Shown: in pieces, positions 12,601 through 27,600 of the stretch
How the letters are laid out: the number at the start of each line of letters is the position of its first letter
Numbering within the stretch: position 1 is the stretch's first letter
DNA from: an uncultured Akkermansia sp.
GTDB taxonomy: Bacteria; Verrucomicrobiota; Verrucomicrobiia; Verrucomicrobiales; Akkermansiaceae
Reading direction: 5' to 3'
Assembly: GCA_947632055.1 (NCBI GenBank)
Contig: CANRNS010000008.1
Span: 1-42,721 of the forward strand
DNA: 42,721 bases
Notes under the pieces: model-generated
Told to the model about the DNA's origin: nothing
Databases searched by the model: none
The model's input: the letters and a program-made list of their open reading frames with translations, nothing else
Translations under genes and position numbers: made by a program

Positions 12601-15600
12601 GCGAGCAGCAATAACATCACCTTGCAGACGCTCACCTTGGGGAGCGATACAACGGTGAACGTGTACACCGGCGGCACGAAGAACATCGGGCACATTGTGC
12701 TGGGAGAGGGCAGCGAGCTGGTGATTCACGCCGGTGCGAAGACCGGAACCTGGACCGGCTACGCCAGCGGTGACGGCAGCATTGTACTGAGCGGGCTGGG
12801 GTTGTATGAGAACAGTGCTTCCAACGGAATTCTCAACGGGTTGATTTCAAGTGAGACTGAAGTTACCGAGGGCAACACGATCGAGAACCTCTACTTGCGG
12901 AGTGAAGGAAAAACGCATACCCAGCTCAAGTTGCAAGGCTCGATGGTAAGTGCAGATGGTGGTAATTACTCTTACCATCTCAAGCATGTGAAAAACATCT
13001 GGGTGGAGGAATACAACACCCTGTACATTGGCGGTGGTGGTAAGGGAGCCGAAACTTGGAACGCGCTGGGCGGCGATCTGGGCGACACGACGCATACGCT
13101 GCACTTGGCGGGTTATGGATCAGCCACACAAGATCAGGATCCAAATACCGATCACAATGTGGCTGCTCTGGTGCTGGCAAACAGTCATTCAACGGAGTGG
13201 AATATCACGTTGGAAGCTGATGCCTCGATCAGTGTGAGAAATGGGTATACTTACACCCTGAACGGTTCATTGAACGCTCAGCAGGGGAATACGCTCAAGC
13301 GGATTGATGCGGGTACGCTGGTATTCGGAACCGATTTCACGACGGAGGCTGGTAGCTACGGCGTCATTGACATGACAGCTGGCACGCTGGAGCTGTCGTA
13401 CAATGCGGATGAGGCTTTGGAGAGCTACGGCATCAAGCTGGCGAACGGGGCCACGCTGAAGCTGACGGATGATGGCAGCAGTGATCAGGATGGGGTGTAC
13501 CAGGTGGAGTATCTGGACAACAGTGAAACAGCCGGCGGAACCATCAACGGCACGGGCACGCTGGAAATTAAGGCGGGCGCCGGTGTCGAGAAGACCTCCT
13601 CGGCGAGCGTGGTGGGAGCGGGCGTGAAGGTAGTCATGAGCGGCACGGGGAATCAGACCCTGAGTGGTACCTTTGCCGGGGCCGGGGTGGAAGTGAGCGA
13701 TGGAACCCTCACGCTGAGCGGCGATACTATCACCATCGGCGCGTCGGGGAATAGCGACAAAAATCTGACGGTGACGGGCGGTACACTGAATCTGGGCGGA
13801 ACGACCGGAACCACGGTGACCGTGAATGGTGCGGCGAACGTCGGGGAGCAAGGCAGCTTGACGGCGAATCAGGCGCTGACCATCACCGGCGTGTTGACTT
13901 TGGGCGGCAGCATCGACATGAACAACCACGCCTTGACGGTAGGCGGCTTGTCGGATGGCGGCGATAGCGACGCCGACAGCTTCAGCAAGTTGGGAGACTT
14001 GACCATCAATGGCGCGGGCGGCTCGTTCAGCGGTGCACTGAGTCCCACCAACCTGACGATGAGCGGCGCGGGCACGCAGACGTTTAGCGGTACAGTGACG
14101 GCGGCGGAGGTGCATGTGTCGTCCGGCACGCTGGCGCTGGCGGGGACGAGCAACAGCATCGGCAATCTCACCCTGGCGAGCAACCTGACGATGGCGGGCG
14201 GCAGCGTGACGACATTGACGGCGGGCAGCACGGAGGCTGCGTCGGGGACGTTGAGGGTCAATGGGGAGCTCACCTTGAAAGGCTTTGAGAAGACGAGCGG
14301 GCACGGGTTGACGAGCCTGGTCATCGGGGACGGCGGCGATCTGGTGGTGCAGAGCGACGGGGTTGCGTCCGCCGGGTTTGCCATCGCGACTGAGGGCTTC
14401 AGCTACGGCTCCGGCGCCAAACTGACCATTGCCGACGGCGCCAAGTTCGAGCTCGGCAACACCGCCCCCACGGCATCGGCCGAGGCCAAGGAACCCTCGC
14501 TCAAGATCAAGCTGACGGGCACCTGGAATTTCAGCAACTGGAACGAGGAGGACGGTACGAAGTATTATGAGCTCTTCTCCATGGGGGGTGGGACGTCGAT
14601 GAGCACTGCCGGGATCACCTTCGACCTGAAGGAGGTGCAATCGCAGTTGGACAACTTGGGCAGAGAGGACGGGCACTCGTGGAAGGTGGAGCTGAACGCG
14701 AAGGGGCGGCTCATTCTCGTGGACACCGCGGGGATGCTGTACTTCACGGGGGCGGACTCTTCCCTGGTGTGGGAGGCCAACACGGGTGGGTCTACGGGGA
14801 CGGATCAAGAGGTCTGGCACTACACACCGGATGGCGGCGATGAAGCTGTGGAGTATCAGACGGGGCACGATGTCGTGCTGGCCGGGAAGTACGTCACCAG
14901 CGAGATTGCCGTGACTCTCGATGGAGCTGTGCAGGCGAACAGCGTGAGGATCCAGGACGACGCGAGCTACACCTTCAGCGCCAACTCAGCGGATGACGCT
15001 GTCGAAGGTGGGCAGGGAGCCGATTCCCTCACCATCAGCGGCACGCTGAGCGCGGAGGATGAGTATGATGGCACGCTGACATTTAAGGCAACGGCGACGG
15101 TGGGGGGCGATGTGACGCTGAAGGGCGCGACGCTGGATGTGGAGGACGGCGGCGCCCTCACCCTGAACGGGGTGACCAATGCGGTGGAGAACCTGACCAT
15201 GAACGGCGGCAGCCTGACGATTGGCGCGGACGCTACATTGACGGCGCAGGGAGGCTTGACCGGTGCAGGTGGCACAATTGGTGGCGCGGGTGTCCTGATC
15301 CTCAACGTCGATAATGGGTCATTGGAAGCTAAGGCGACCCTATCGAGTCAGACCTTGACCCTCACCAAGACGGGCGATGGGGTGCAGTCGTTCGGGAAGG
15401 TCGGAGAGGAGCCGATCAAGGCGACGCTCCAGACGGTGAATGTGACGGGCGGCGGGCTGAGTTTCGCCGGGGATTTGTACCTTGCGGAAAAGACGGGGGA
15501 GGAGCTCAATACCATCAAGGTGGTGGGAGGAACACTCACTGTGACGGGCTCGCTCTACGGGGTGGACGGCAGTGCGCAGCACGCCCAATACTTCAGCCAT

Positions 15601-18600
15601 GCGCATGCGGGGGCGCTTGTGGTGGGGAGCGATGGGGATGGAGGATTAAAAGGCACCGTGACGATCGGTGAGGAAACGGAGACAGATGCCTTGCTGCAGG
15701 TGTACAGCCTCACCATGAAGAACGGCAACTCCTCGGTCACGGTGCACGGAAATCTCTCACTGGGCTATGATGCGACGGCGGGGGTGACATCCACCATTGC
15801 GGGAGGTACGCTGACCGTGGACGGCAGGATGGTGAACCAGGAGACGCTGCAGGTGACGGGCGGAAGCGTGAGCATCGGCGGGAATTACAGCGGCGATGCA
15901 ACGAGTCTGAATGGCGGCGGGAGCATCGAGCTGAGCGGGGGCGCCATGATGACAGTGGGCGGCGTGCTCAACGTGTATGATAACCCGGATGGCAGCGTGT
16001 ATGGCCACATCAAGGTGACGGGCGGCGCTACGCTGACCGCTACGGGAGGGATCCACGGCAACGAGGCCGATGGCCAGAAGAAGTACTTCAGTGTTGCGCA
16101 CGCCGGGGAGTTGACCGTGGGAGATGCTACGACAACCGGCACGCTGACCGTAGGTGACACGGGTGATCACAACGACGTGCTCTTGCAGGTGCGGAGTATT
16201 GCGCTGACAGGGAGCGGGAGTAGCATCACCGTGAACGGCAATGTGTCCTTCGGGTGGCAAAGTGGCGTCACTTCTTCGGTGAATGGCGGTACGCTCACCG
16301 CGACTGGGAACATGGTGAATGAGCAGGCCTTCACCGTGAGCAACGGCGGCACGGTGACGGTGGACGGCAGCTATAGCGGCAGCGCGGAGACAAGCGAGAG
16401 TCTGGCAGAGGGCGGCGCCATCACGCTGCAGACCGGCGGTCAGATGACCGTGAACGGCGGGATGAACGCCAGCAGCGTCACGGTGGGCGGCAAGAAGACG
16501 GGGACGACGGAAAGCGGTGATCGGTTCAGCACGCTGACCCTCGGCAACGCCACGAACGACATCGGCACGTTGAGCGTGGCTGCGGACGGCGTTGTCAGCC
16601 TCCAGAACACTGCGAGCCTGACGGTGACGGAGCTCAGCGGTGATGGCGGCAGTATTCAAGGCGGCACGCTGACACTGACCGATACGGATGGTGAATTTGG
16701 AGGCGCCATCAGCAGCGCCCTAGTGTACGCTGCGACAGAGGGCACGGGCTATACCCTGACCCAGGGCTACGGCGGCACGGACTTGACCGTCACCAGTGGG
16801 ACGCTGAAACTCGGAGCGGCTTACGGCACGAGCGGGGAGGCCGGTCAGTTGACGCTTCAGGGAACCTTGCAGGTGGCCGGCGGGGACTACCTGGCCTTGC
16901 GGACCGAGAGTGCGGACGGCGCCCTTGACCTCTCGGGAGCCACCGGCGCGGTGACCCTGAGTTCCATTGCGTCCAATGCCACGCTTTCCGAGGTCAACCT
17001 GGGGAGCCAGACCCTCGCCTTGTCGGCAGAGGCGGGCACGCTGGACGTGGGCACCTTGAAGGGCAGCGAGGGCGGTACCCTGCGGCTGACCCTCAACGGC
17101 GATACGGACAATGGCTACACCGGCGCCACCCTCAAACTGGGCGCACTCGATTTCGGCGGTGCTTCGCTGACCCTGAATCTGACGGGCGACCCTAATCTGG
17201 CCTTCTGGTTCATGGGTGATGAGGCGCACAAGCTGGCCTTGTTCGCCGCGGACAGCACGGTTAAGAACTTGGACAACATCACCATCACCGGCATTGATTT
17301 TGAGGCGGGCGATTACGAGTGGATGGTGGATGAAGGCGGAAACCTCTACCTCAAGAATTTGACGAGCGATGCGCTTACGTGGGTCAGCACGGATGGCACC
17401 TGGACGCAGGGGAACGAGGATATGGATTGGGAGGCAGGCGATGACAACGTGTCGTCGCCCTTCCACGCGAATCGCGATGTGGTGTTCGGCGATGCGTCAA
17501 CGAAGAAGACGGTTTCGCTGAGCGGGACGGACGGAAGCGCCACCTTCACCGTGGGGAACATGACGGTGGAGACGGATGGCTACAGCTTTGCGGCAACGAA
17601 GGGGGAAGATGACAAGGTTGTGGAGAGCTTGAAGGTGACGGGCGCGTTGACCTTGCAGAAAGCGGAGGGCGTGGATAGCTTCACCACGACCTTCCAACTG
17701 GACACCACCGTGGGCAGCTTGGCGGGTAACGGCGGGCTGAAGCTCAGCCAGGACGGCAGCCTCACGGTGGGGACTGCGCTGGGGGATGGGTACACGGGCA
17801 CAATTACGCTGGACAACGGCACGTTGACCGCGAAGGGGAGCGTGAATGTGGCTCTGGACGAGGGCGGCGGAACCTTGAACGGTAGCAGCAATGTGCCTAC
17901 TGAAGTTTTGACCGCGACCCTGAGCGGTACGGGCGATCTGACTGCTCAGGGAACGCTGACCTTGAAAGGCGAGACAGGGGGAACGCTGACCTTGTCGGAT
18001 GGCGCGAAGGTGACGGGTGATTCGACGGGTGGAGTGAGCGTGGCAGGCGTGAACAGTGACGGAGGCGAGGAAGGCGCGCTGAACGGAAAATTGACCATCA
18101 CCGGAACGAACGGCAGCTACGCGGGCACGGTGAATGGGCTGACCATCATCGTTGACGGAGAGGGCGACGCTATCGCTAATCAGACTTTCACGGGGAACAA
18201 GGTAGATATTGAGGATGCCACCGTGGAGGCGAATGGTACCCTCACCTTGAGCGGAACGGGTGGAGGTTTGTCTGATAGTATAACAGTCTCCAAGGCAGAC
18301 GTGAAGGGGGGCGGTACCCTGAGCATGGCGGGTGGCAGCGTGCAGAATCTGCGCGGGGATGGTACGCTGAATCTGACGGGGAACGTGACCGTGAACAAGG
18401 CGAGTGATGAGACGACTGCTCCGAACAAGATCGGCAGTGTTGTGTTCGAGGGAGCCGACACGCTGACGCTGACCGGCAATTTGGAGACGAAGGCGCTGGA
18501 GGGTGATGAGGGCAGCATCAACGGCGGGGGCACGCTCACGTTGAAGGCGGCATCGGGGACTTATGGCGGGAGTATCGGGTCGAACTTCGAGTTTGACGGT

Positions 18601-21600
18601 ACGGCGTACAGCTTGACCGGAGAATTCTCCGGTGACGCGTTGACGGTTACTTCCGGAAATCTGACGCTGGGGTCAGGTTTCAGCGTCGGAGTAGCCGCGA
18701 ACCCGACGATCAACGTGGCTAGTGGCGCTACGCTGACCCTCAATTATGCTACTGGCAGCGCGACGCACTTGACCAATAAGGTGGTGACTGTGGACGGCAG
18801 TTTGATCATTGTAAATACGGATAGCACTGCCACCAATGCCACTTACGTCGTGGGCGGTTTGAGTGGAGGAAATAATGAGAATGCCCAAGTAACCATGGAC
18901 GCGCCGGGTCATGTAGGTCGGCTGATTATTAATTATGATGGAGGAAGTGGGGAGATAGAGTATGCCGGTGCTTTCGTGAATCAAAAGGCACGTGGTCGAG
19001 TTGAACTCGTGAAACGTGGCACGGGTACGCAGGTGTTCTCCGGAATCAAGTTCGATACCGAATCCATTACGGTGGAGGAAGGTACGCTGAAGTTCACGGG
19101 CGCCACCGGTGAGACATGGAGCGACTTTGAGGTCAAGTCCGGTGCTACGGCCGTTTTTGAGTGTTCCTGGGCGTCTTGCGAGGATACAGGCAATATTCCA
19201 AGATTCACCGTGGCTGGCACCGTGAAATTCTCAGGCGTACAGAGTGTTTCAGGCGAAGAGATTGAGCCGAGGCAGAGTACCATCCCGACGCTGCATTTGG
19301 CAAGTAGCGCATCAGTATCGATTGGAGAGAACCACACTTTGACCGTGACCACGCTGGAGGGTGATGAAGAATTCTGGGGCACGATTTCCGGCGATGGTAC
19401 GCTGAAGCTGACCAATACCAGTGAGCTGAGTGGGGTGAACGCGACGATTGAGTCGAACCTGACCTACGCCGGTACAGCAGACGTTACCTTGAGCAAAGCG
19501 TTCGGCGGTGCGAATGGCGCGCAGTTGGATTTGACCGGTGGTTTGGGTACGCTGACCTTGAGTGCGGGCGGACACATCACGAGCCTGACCGGCGGCAACG
19601 GCAATTTGGTGTTGAACACCGACACGACCATCGACGCGATGAGCGGCAATTTGACGAGCTTGAGCGTGGGCGGCGGTACGCTGACCCTGAAGAAGACGGT
19701 GGAGGGTGCTCCGAACAAAATCGACAGCATCTATTTCGACACGAACGGCGCGCTGAATCTGGGAGGTGATTTGGAGACGGGGGCGCTCACGGGTACAGGT
19801 AATATCACCGGCACGGGTACACTGACCCTGAATGATACCGCGGGCGACAGCTTTGGCGGCGCCATCAGCAGCAACTTTGTGTACAACGGAACGGGCAACG
19901 CGGTAGACGAGGGTTATACCCTGAGCCAGACCTTTGGCGGCGCGGATTTGACCGTGAAGGCGGGCACGTTGGAACTCAGTGCAGCTTTGACGAGTACTAC
20001 GCAGAACGTGGATGTCCAGTCGGGCGGTACTTTGAAGCTGGCTGCGGACAGCACAGTGACGAATTTGAAGGGCACAGGTAACCTCGTGCTCGGCGGCAGT
20101 ACTGAGATCACAGCGCAGGACGTGACTGAAGCGGGCGGGCTGACGAGCCTGCACCTCCAAGGCACGTTGACCCTGGGAGCGGGTACGTTCGACTTCGGAG
20201 ATGTCACGCTGGATGGGGATACCACGCTCGTTCTCAAAAACCCGGCGACCACCACGAGCATTGCGTTCGAGAGTCTGAATACGGGCGAGAACACTCCCTC
20301 GCTGACCATCACCATCACGACGGACGTTCTCAACGCCATCAAGGGTAGCACGGATAAGGGCGATTACTGGGAACTCTTTAAGGTGGATAGTAGCTGGGCG
20401 CAGTCGCATTCCGGCTGGGCCGAGAAGATCCTGCTGGATCATGGCGATCTCACTCCCGGTTGGAATCTGTACCTGGACGATGACGGTAAGCTGTACTACG
20501 AGGACGCCAGCGACATGTTGACTTGGGCAGGAAAAGACTCCATTTGGGATGCGGATGACACTGAAAAGGACGACTGGAGGGTCGGACAAGGAGAGCACAC
20601 AAATCTGTCGGCGTTCATTTCGGACACCAATGTGACCTTCGATAACACGGCTGATTCGTCCCACAAGGACATCACCCTGAAGGGTGCGCTGACCGTGGCG
20701 AATATGACCGTGAGCGATTTGGGGTACACGTTCAAGGCTAATTCTGCTGATGATGAAGAAGGTTCGAAGGACAGCCTGACTGTGAACGGGACCTTGAACC
20801 TGGGCGCGAACACGGAGTTTGACGTGGACGTGACGGTGGGACAGGACGGCAAGCTGGTCGGCAAGGGCGACCTGACTTTGAAGGGGGCGATGATCGTGGA
20901 AAGTGATTTGGCGACGAAAGGGAACGAAAGCTACGGAGGAACCATCACCCTGGAGGGCGGTCATCTGACTGCGAAGGGCAAGACCAAGGTTGCCGTGAAA
21001 ACGGGCGGCATTCTGGAGGGCGCAGGGAGCAACAGCCTGGAGGTTGCGCTGAGCAGCAGTGGGGAGAGCGTCGGTATGCTGGAAGCGCAGGGCACGATCA
21101 CCCTGACCGGCGAGACGAGCGGTGCGTTGAAGGCCACGGGAAGCGTCACTGCCGGAAGCCAGACGGAGAGCGGCACCTGGACGGCTTTGGAGGCGGCGAC
21201 GTTGGAGGGCAGCGGCGGTTCCTTGACCGGCGCCCTCACCCTGACGGGAACGAAAGGAGAGGATGGAGCTTTCGACAACGCTGCGACTTACTCCGGCACG
21301 GTGACGAATCTGGAGCTGACCCTGAAGGGCGGCAAGCAGACTCTGGACGGTGCGAGCCTGAGCTTGAGCAAGGTGAAGCTGGAAGGCAGCGCCGAGCTGG
21401 TTCTGGGCGGCACCTCCACGACAAGCGCGACCCTGACCGGGTTGGACGGCGCGAACGCGACCCTGACCTTGGGCAAGGAGGCCACCCTGAACGGTACGAA
21501 CAACACGATTGGCACGCTGAATGTGGGCGCCAACGCGCTTACGATAGGCGAAGGCGTCTCTCTGACGGCGAAGACGTTGATCGGAACTGAGGGCGGCTCA

Positions 21601-24600
21601 ATCGCTGGCACGGAGGATGGCGCGGGCAGTCTGACCCTGACCTACGACGGATCGAGCGAGGGGGACAACTTTGCGGGCGCCCTGAGTGTCAACCTGATTT
21701 ACAGCGGAACGGGAGAAAACGCGTTCACCTTGAGCAAGGCCTTTGAAGGCACATCCTTGGAGGTCACGGGCGGCGCGCTGACGCTGGCTGAGGGCTTGAC
21801 AGAAACGACCACCGGCGTGACTTTGAAGGGCGGCACGCTCACGATGAGCAAGGACGGCGTCATCAGCTCGCTCACGGCCGGAACCAGAACCTCAGAGGAC
21901 GCGGGGGCGATTGACACGGCGGCGGGCGATTTGGTTCTGTCGGCTAGCGGAGAAATCAAGAAGATGGAAGGGAAGCTCAAGAGCCTGACCATGGGCGGGA
22001 AGCTGACCTTGGGCGCGGGCACGTACGACATCGGCACATTGACGCTGGAGGGCAGCAGCGGCTCCCTGCAGATGGCGATTGCCGGTACGGGCAATGACAC
22101 GAACGCCGCCATCACCCGGCTCACCCTGGAGTCGATCGCCGCGCTGAGCGGCAGCAAGCAGCTGCAGATCGTGATTAACCAGAGCGTGGTGAATGCTCTG
22201 AACGGGCAGACGGCGGATGGATCAAACGCCAAACTCAAGAAGTGGAAGCTCTTTGACGGAAATGTCGTGACAAGCAACGCGGCGTGGCATGAGCACATCG
22301 TGCTGGCCGAGGGGTACAAGGGTCTGCTGACCAACCTCGGTCGCAGGTCGCTGTACCTGGATGACCAGGGCTACCTGACGCTGGAAGATTTGGACAGTCA
22401 GGAGCTCGTCTGGACCGGGACGACCAACACGACTTGGGAGGGTGCGAATGGCGATGCGGATTGGAATGTCGGCACGCACGGCGACCAGTTCGCTTTCAAG
22501 GCCAACGACAACGTAAAGTTTGACGGCACGCCGAGCAATCACAGCGTGACCTATTCCGGCGCGGTGCAGGCCGGGACGATGACCGTGACAGGCTCCGGAG
22601 ACTACGTGTTCACGGCGGCAAGCTCCGGGGAGGGAAATCCCGGGACGGGCAACAGCCTGATGGTGGACACGCTGGATCTGCAGAAGAGCGCGGGATTCGG
22701 CGGTACGGTGACCTTCAGCAACACGGTGAAGAGCGCGGCGGACGCTGTCTTGACCGTGACGGGCGGCACAGTGACCTTCTCCCAGGCGCTGACGAAGTCG
22801 GCGGGAGAGCCCGCGAACGGCTTTGACGGCGGCTTGAAAGTGACGGGCGGCGAGGCCGTGCTGAGCGCGGGCGGCGATCTCGCGAGCGTGGAGATGAGCG
22901 GCGGCACGCTGAGTCTCGGAAACGCGTTGACCACGGGCAAGCTGTCCGGTACTGAGGGAACGATCCAGAGCGCGGACGGCAAGACGGGTTCTGGCTCGCT
23001 GACCTTGAATGATTCGGAAGCGGCGGGTACGTTCGGCGGCGCCATCACCGTTGCCTTCACTTACGCCTGGACGGGAGGGACTCCGGTGGGTACCGGCTTC
23101 ACCCTGAACGGCGCCTTCACCGGCGCGAGCCTGACCGTGAGCAGCGGCAAGCTCACCCTGAGCGCGGCAACGAACAACACCGGGGTTCTGACCGTGAACG
23201 ACAGCGCCAGTCTGACGATTGACGAGAACGACACCCTGACGGTGACGAGCCTGGCGGAGACGGGGAATGGCTCCCTCGGCGGCGCAGGCACGTTGATCAT
23301 CAACCCCGGCACGGCTGAGAGCATGACGACCGGTGTGACGATGACGGACGGAACGCTCACCCTCAAGAAGCAGGGCACGGGGACGCAGGCGTTCTCATCG
23401 GAATCGGAGATGATGCTCAAGACGGTGCAGGTGACGGACGGCGGGTTGAGTTTCGCCGGGGATTTGCGCCTCGTGGAAAGGTCGGGGACGGAGCCGAGTA
23501 CCGTCAACGAGATTCTCGTCCAAGGCGGAAGCTTGACTGTGGCGGGATCGCTGTACGGCGCGAGCGACGAGGCGACTTCGGGTTACTACTTCGATAAGAC
23601 TCACGCCGGGAAGCTGGTGGTGGGCGCTGCGGACTCGACCGGCAAGGTGGAGATCGGCGGCGCGACCGCTGGGACGAAGAATGCTTTGTTGCAGGTGTAC
23701 AGCCTCACCATGCAGCACAGCGGGTCCTCGGTCACGGTGCACGGCAATCTCTCGCTGGGCTATGATGAGAGCGCTGCGGACCCCGTGGTCACTTCCACCA
23801 TTTCGGGAGGCACGCTGACCGTGGACGGCAAGATGGTGAACCTGGAGACGCTGCAGGTGACGGGCGGAACCGTGAACATCGCCGGGGATTACAGCGGCGA
23901 TGACGACACTCTGAATGGCGGCGGGAGCATCGAGCTGAGCGGGGGCGCCAAGATGACCGTGGGCGGCACGCTCAATGTGCATGATGAAGGATCGACCGGC
24001 GGCGTGCAAGGCCACATCAAGGTGACGGGCGGCGCGAGTCTGACCGCCACGGGCGGAATCCACGGCAACGCGGGCAATGGCCAGGAACAATACTTCGGTG
24101 TCGCGCATGCCGGGGCGTTGACCGTCGGCGATGATACTTCGACGGGCACGCTGGTGGCGGGCGCCGAGCCTGCGACGGAAGGTTCTCTGGGTGCGGATGC
24201 AAAGGCCCTGCTGCAAGTGCGGACGATTACGTTGAAGGGCGCGGGAAGCACGATCACGGTGTACGGCGATGTGTCCTTCGGGTGGGAGGAAAACTCGGAT
24301 TCTTCGGTGGATGGCGGTCAGCTCACCGCGAGCGGGCAGATGGTGAATGGCAAGGCCTTCACCGTGAGCAACGGCGGCACGGTGACGGTGGAGGGCAGCT
24401 ACAGCGGCAGCGCGGTGACGAGCGGGGGTCTGACAGCAGGCGGCGCCATCACGCTGCAGTCCGGCGGGCAGATGACCGTGAACGGCGGGATGAACGCCGG
24501 CAGCGTCACGGTGGGCGGCAAGACTACGGCGACGGAAGGCGGTGAGCGGTTCAGCACGCTGACCCTCGGCAACGCCGCGAACACCATCGGCACGTTGACC

Positions 24601-27600
24601 ATGCAGGCCGACGGCGTGGTGGAACTCGCGAGCAGCGCCGGTCTGACGGTTACGACGTTGGGCGGAACAACAAACGGCGGTGAGCTGAAGATCCAAGGCG
24701 GGACGCTCGCCATCGGAACCGTGGAAAGCAACGCCGCCCTCACCAAGCTGACCCTGAACGGCGGCACGGTGGATCTGGGCAACAGCGGGAGCTCCTCGAA
24801 CGACCTGACGGTCGGCACGTTGAGCGTGACGCAGGACACCACGCTGAAACTCCACCAGAACGCCTCGACCTCGGACGATTGGACGGGGCTGAAGCTGAGC
24901 GCAGGCGGAGGAATCGACTTCAGAAGCGATGTCACATTGACCTTGCAGCTGGATGCGAGCAGCCTCAACGACATTGTCCACAAGGTTGGTACGGGAAATC
25001 TGAAGCTGATCGATCTGAATGGTGCGACCATCAATAGCAATTGGTACGAGAGAGTGACGATCGCGTGGTACGACGAGCATGGCGTTTACGAGAACGGCCT
25101 AGCCAGCGCGTACGAGTTCTCCCTAGATGCGAACGGCTGTCTGGTCTGGACGCACGATGCCGACCATACGCTGACTTGGGACAACAACTCCAACGCGGAA
25201 GGCGATCAGACGGAGTTCGACACGGATGGGAAGCTGACCTGGAGCGAGGATGGCACGAAGTACGAGGAATGGGGCGAAGGCCTGAAGCCGGAGCAGTGGT
25301 CGGGATTCTCCCACGGCGCGAACGTGGCTTTCGCCGCGGCGGCGCAGGCGGATGCCTATGCTATCACTGTTGACGATTCCGGCGTGACGGCGGGGAGCAT
25401 GACCGTGCAGGTGGAAACCGGCGGCTCGGGCTCCACCGCGCAGTACAATTTCGGTGGCGAAGGCAGCATCACGGTGTCCAGCTTGGCGATTAAAGACAAC
25501 GCCACGGCGCAGTTCTCCAACACCGTCACGGTGGACGGTGCGCTGACCGGCAGCGGCACGCTGAGTGTGGCGGGGGGCGGCAACGTGACCCTGACGAATG
25601 CGAAGAAGGATCTGACCGACAATTTCTTCACCGGGACGCTGAACTTTGCGGGAACCAAGGTGGGCGAGGTGACTTCCTATGGCACGCTCACCTTGGGCGC
25701 GGACGCCAACGCGGGCATCCTGACGGGAGAATACGGCAAGGTGACGACGAGCGGGACGAGCGTAACCCTCACCCTGACGAGTGGCGAGGGAACGGCGAGC
25801 AACATGACCCTGGGCGAGGCGGATCACGCGGTGAACTTGACCATCGCGGGCGCCAACCAGACGCTGACCGACACCACCATCACGGGCGATGTCACGGTGA
25901 GCTCCGGCTCGCTTACCTTCGGCGGCATGTCCACGGTGAGCGGCACGCTGGCCGGAAGCGTGAGCTTGCAGGGTGTGTCCAGTTTGACGGTGGGAACCCT
26001 CGCCAACGATGGAATCATCACCGGTACGACTGATGAACAGGGCGGCTTGACCAGTCTCGTTTCCGTCTCGGCTTTCGATAACTTCACCGGTAACATTTCC
26101 GACGCGAACTTGACCTTTACCGGCGCGAGCGGCAGCTACGGCGGCAGCTTCTCCGGCGGTGATCTCCTGATAACTACCGGCGCCTTGGAGATCACCACGG
26201 CGGCGGATGAGGACAACGCGGCGCAGGTGAAGATTGGCACGCTCACCTTGGGCAGGGAAAACAATGCGGGCACCCTGACGGTGGCTGAAAACGGCGCGGT
26301 GGAGCTGACCCAATTCGGAGAGAGCTGCACCACGACTTCCTCCATCGGCGGCGCAGGGAAGATCACCCTGAAGGGGAGTGCGGACAGCAACTTCGGCGGC
26401 ACGCTGGGAGCGGACAATGCGTTGGATTTCACGGTGGATCTGTCCAAGACGGGCGAGACCTCCCACAGCCTGACCCTCACCGGAACGGTGTCAGCTGGCA
26501 GCGGTACGATCACCGTGAACAGCGGCGTTCTGAACCTCGGCGCGTCCGAGGGGAGCAGCAGCAATGATGTCACGCTGCAGACACTCACCCTCGGTGATGG
26601 AACCAAGGGAACCACGGTGCACGTGTACACCAGCGGCGCGAAGAACATCGGGCACATTGCGCTGAGCGAGGGCAGCGAGTTGGTGATTCACGCCGGTGCG
26701 ACAACCGGAACCTGGACCGGCTATGCCAGCGGCAAGGGCAGCATTGTGCTGAGCGGACTGAGTAATTATGAGGGCGGTGTTCTCCACGGCTTGATTTCCA
26801 CAGACACTGATGTTAACGATAACAACACGATCACGAACCTCTACCTGAGGAGTGAAGAAGGAACGTATACCCAGCTCGTGTTGAAAAACTCGATGGTAAG
26901 TGCAGATGGTGATAATTACTATCTCAAGCATGTGAAAAACATCTGGGTGGAGGAATACAACACCCTGTACATTGGAGGTGGTGGTAAGGGAGGCGAAACT
27001 TGGAGCGCGCTGGGCGGCGAGTTGAGCGACCACACGCTGCATTTGGCGGGTTATGGCTCTGCCACAGCAGAGGGAGGTAGTACTGTTGACGGCGACAAGA
27101 ATGTGGCTGCTCTGGTGCTGGCAAACGGTCAGTCAACGAAGTGGAATATCACGTTGGAAGACAATGCCTCGATCAGTGTGAGAGGCGACTGGGTCTACAC
27201 TCTGAAGGGTGCGTTGGACGCCCAGGGTCATACGCTCAAGAGGGTTGACAGTGGCACGCTCGTTCTCGGCGATACCTTTAGGACAACGGGGGACAAGGGA
27301 GGCGTCATTGACATGACGGCTGGTGAGTTGCGGCTGTCGTACGATGCGGATGCGGCTCTGGCGAGCTACGGCATTAAGCTGGCGAACGGGGCCACGCTGA
27401 ATCTGACGGATGGAACCGGCACGGACGATGGGGTGTACCAGGTGAGCTACTTGGAGCAAAGCGGGGACACAGCCGGCGGAACCATCAATGGCACGGGCAC
27501 GCTGGAAATCACGGGAAGCGAGACGGAGTCGAAGACCTCCTCGGCGAGCGTGGAAGCGGGCGTGAACCTGACGATGTCCGGCTCCGGCACGCAGATCCTG

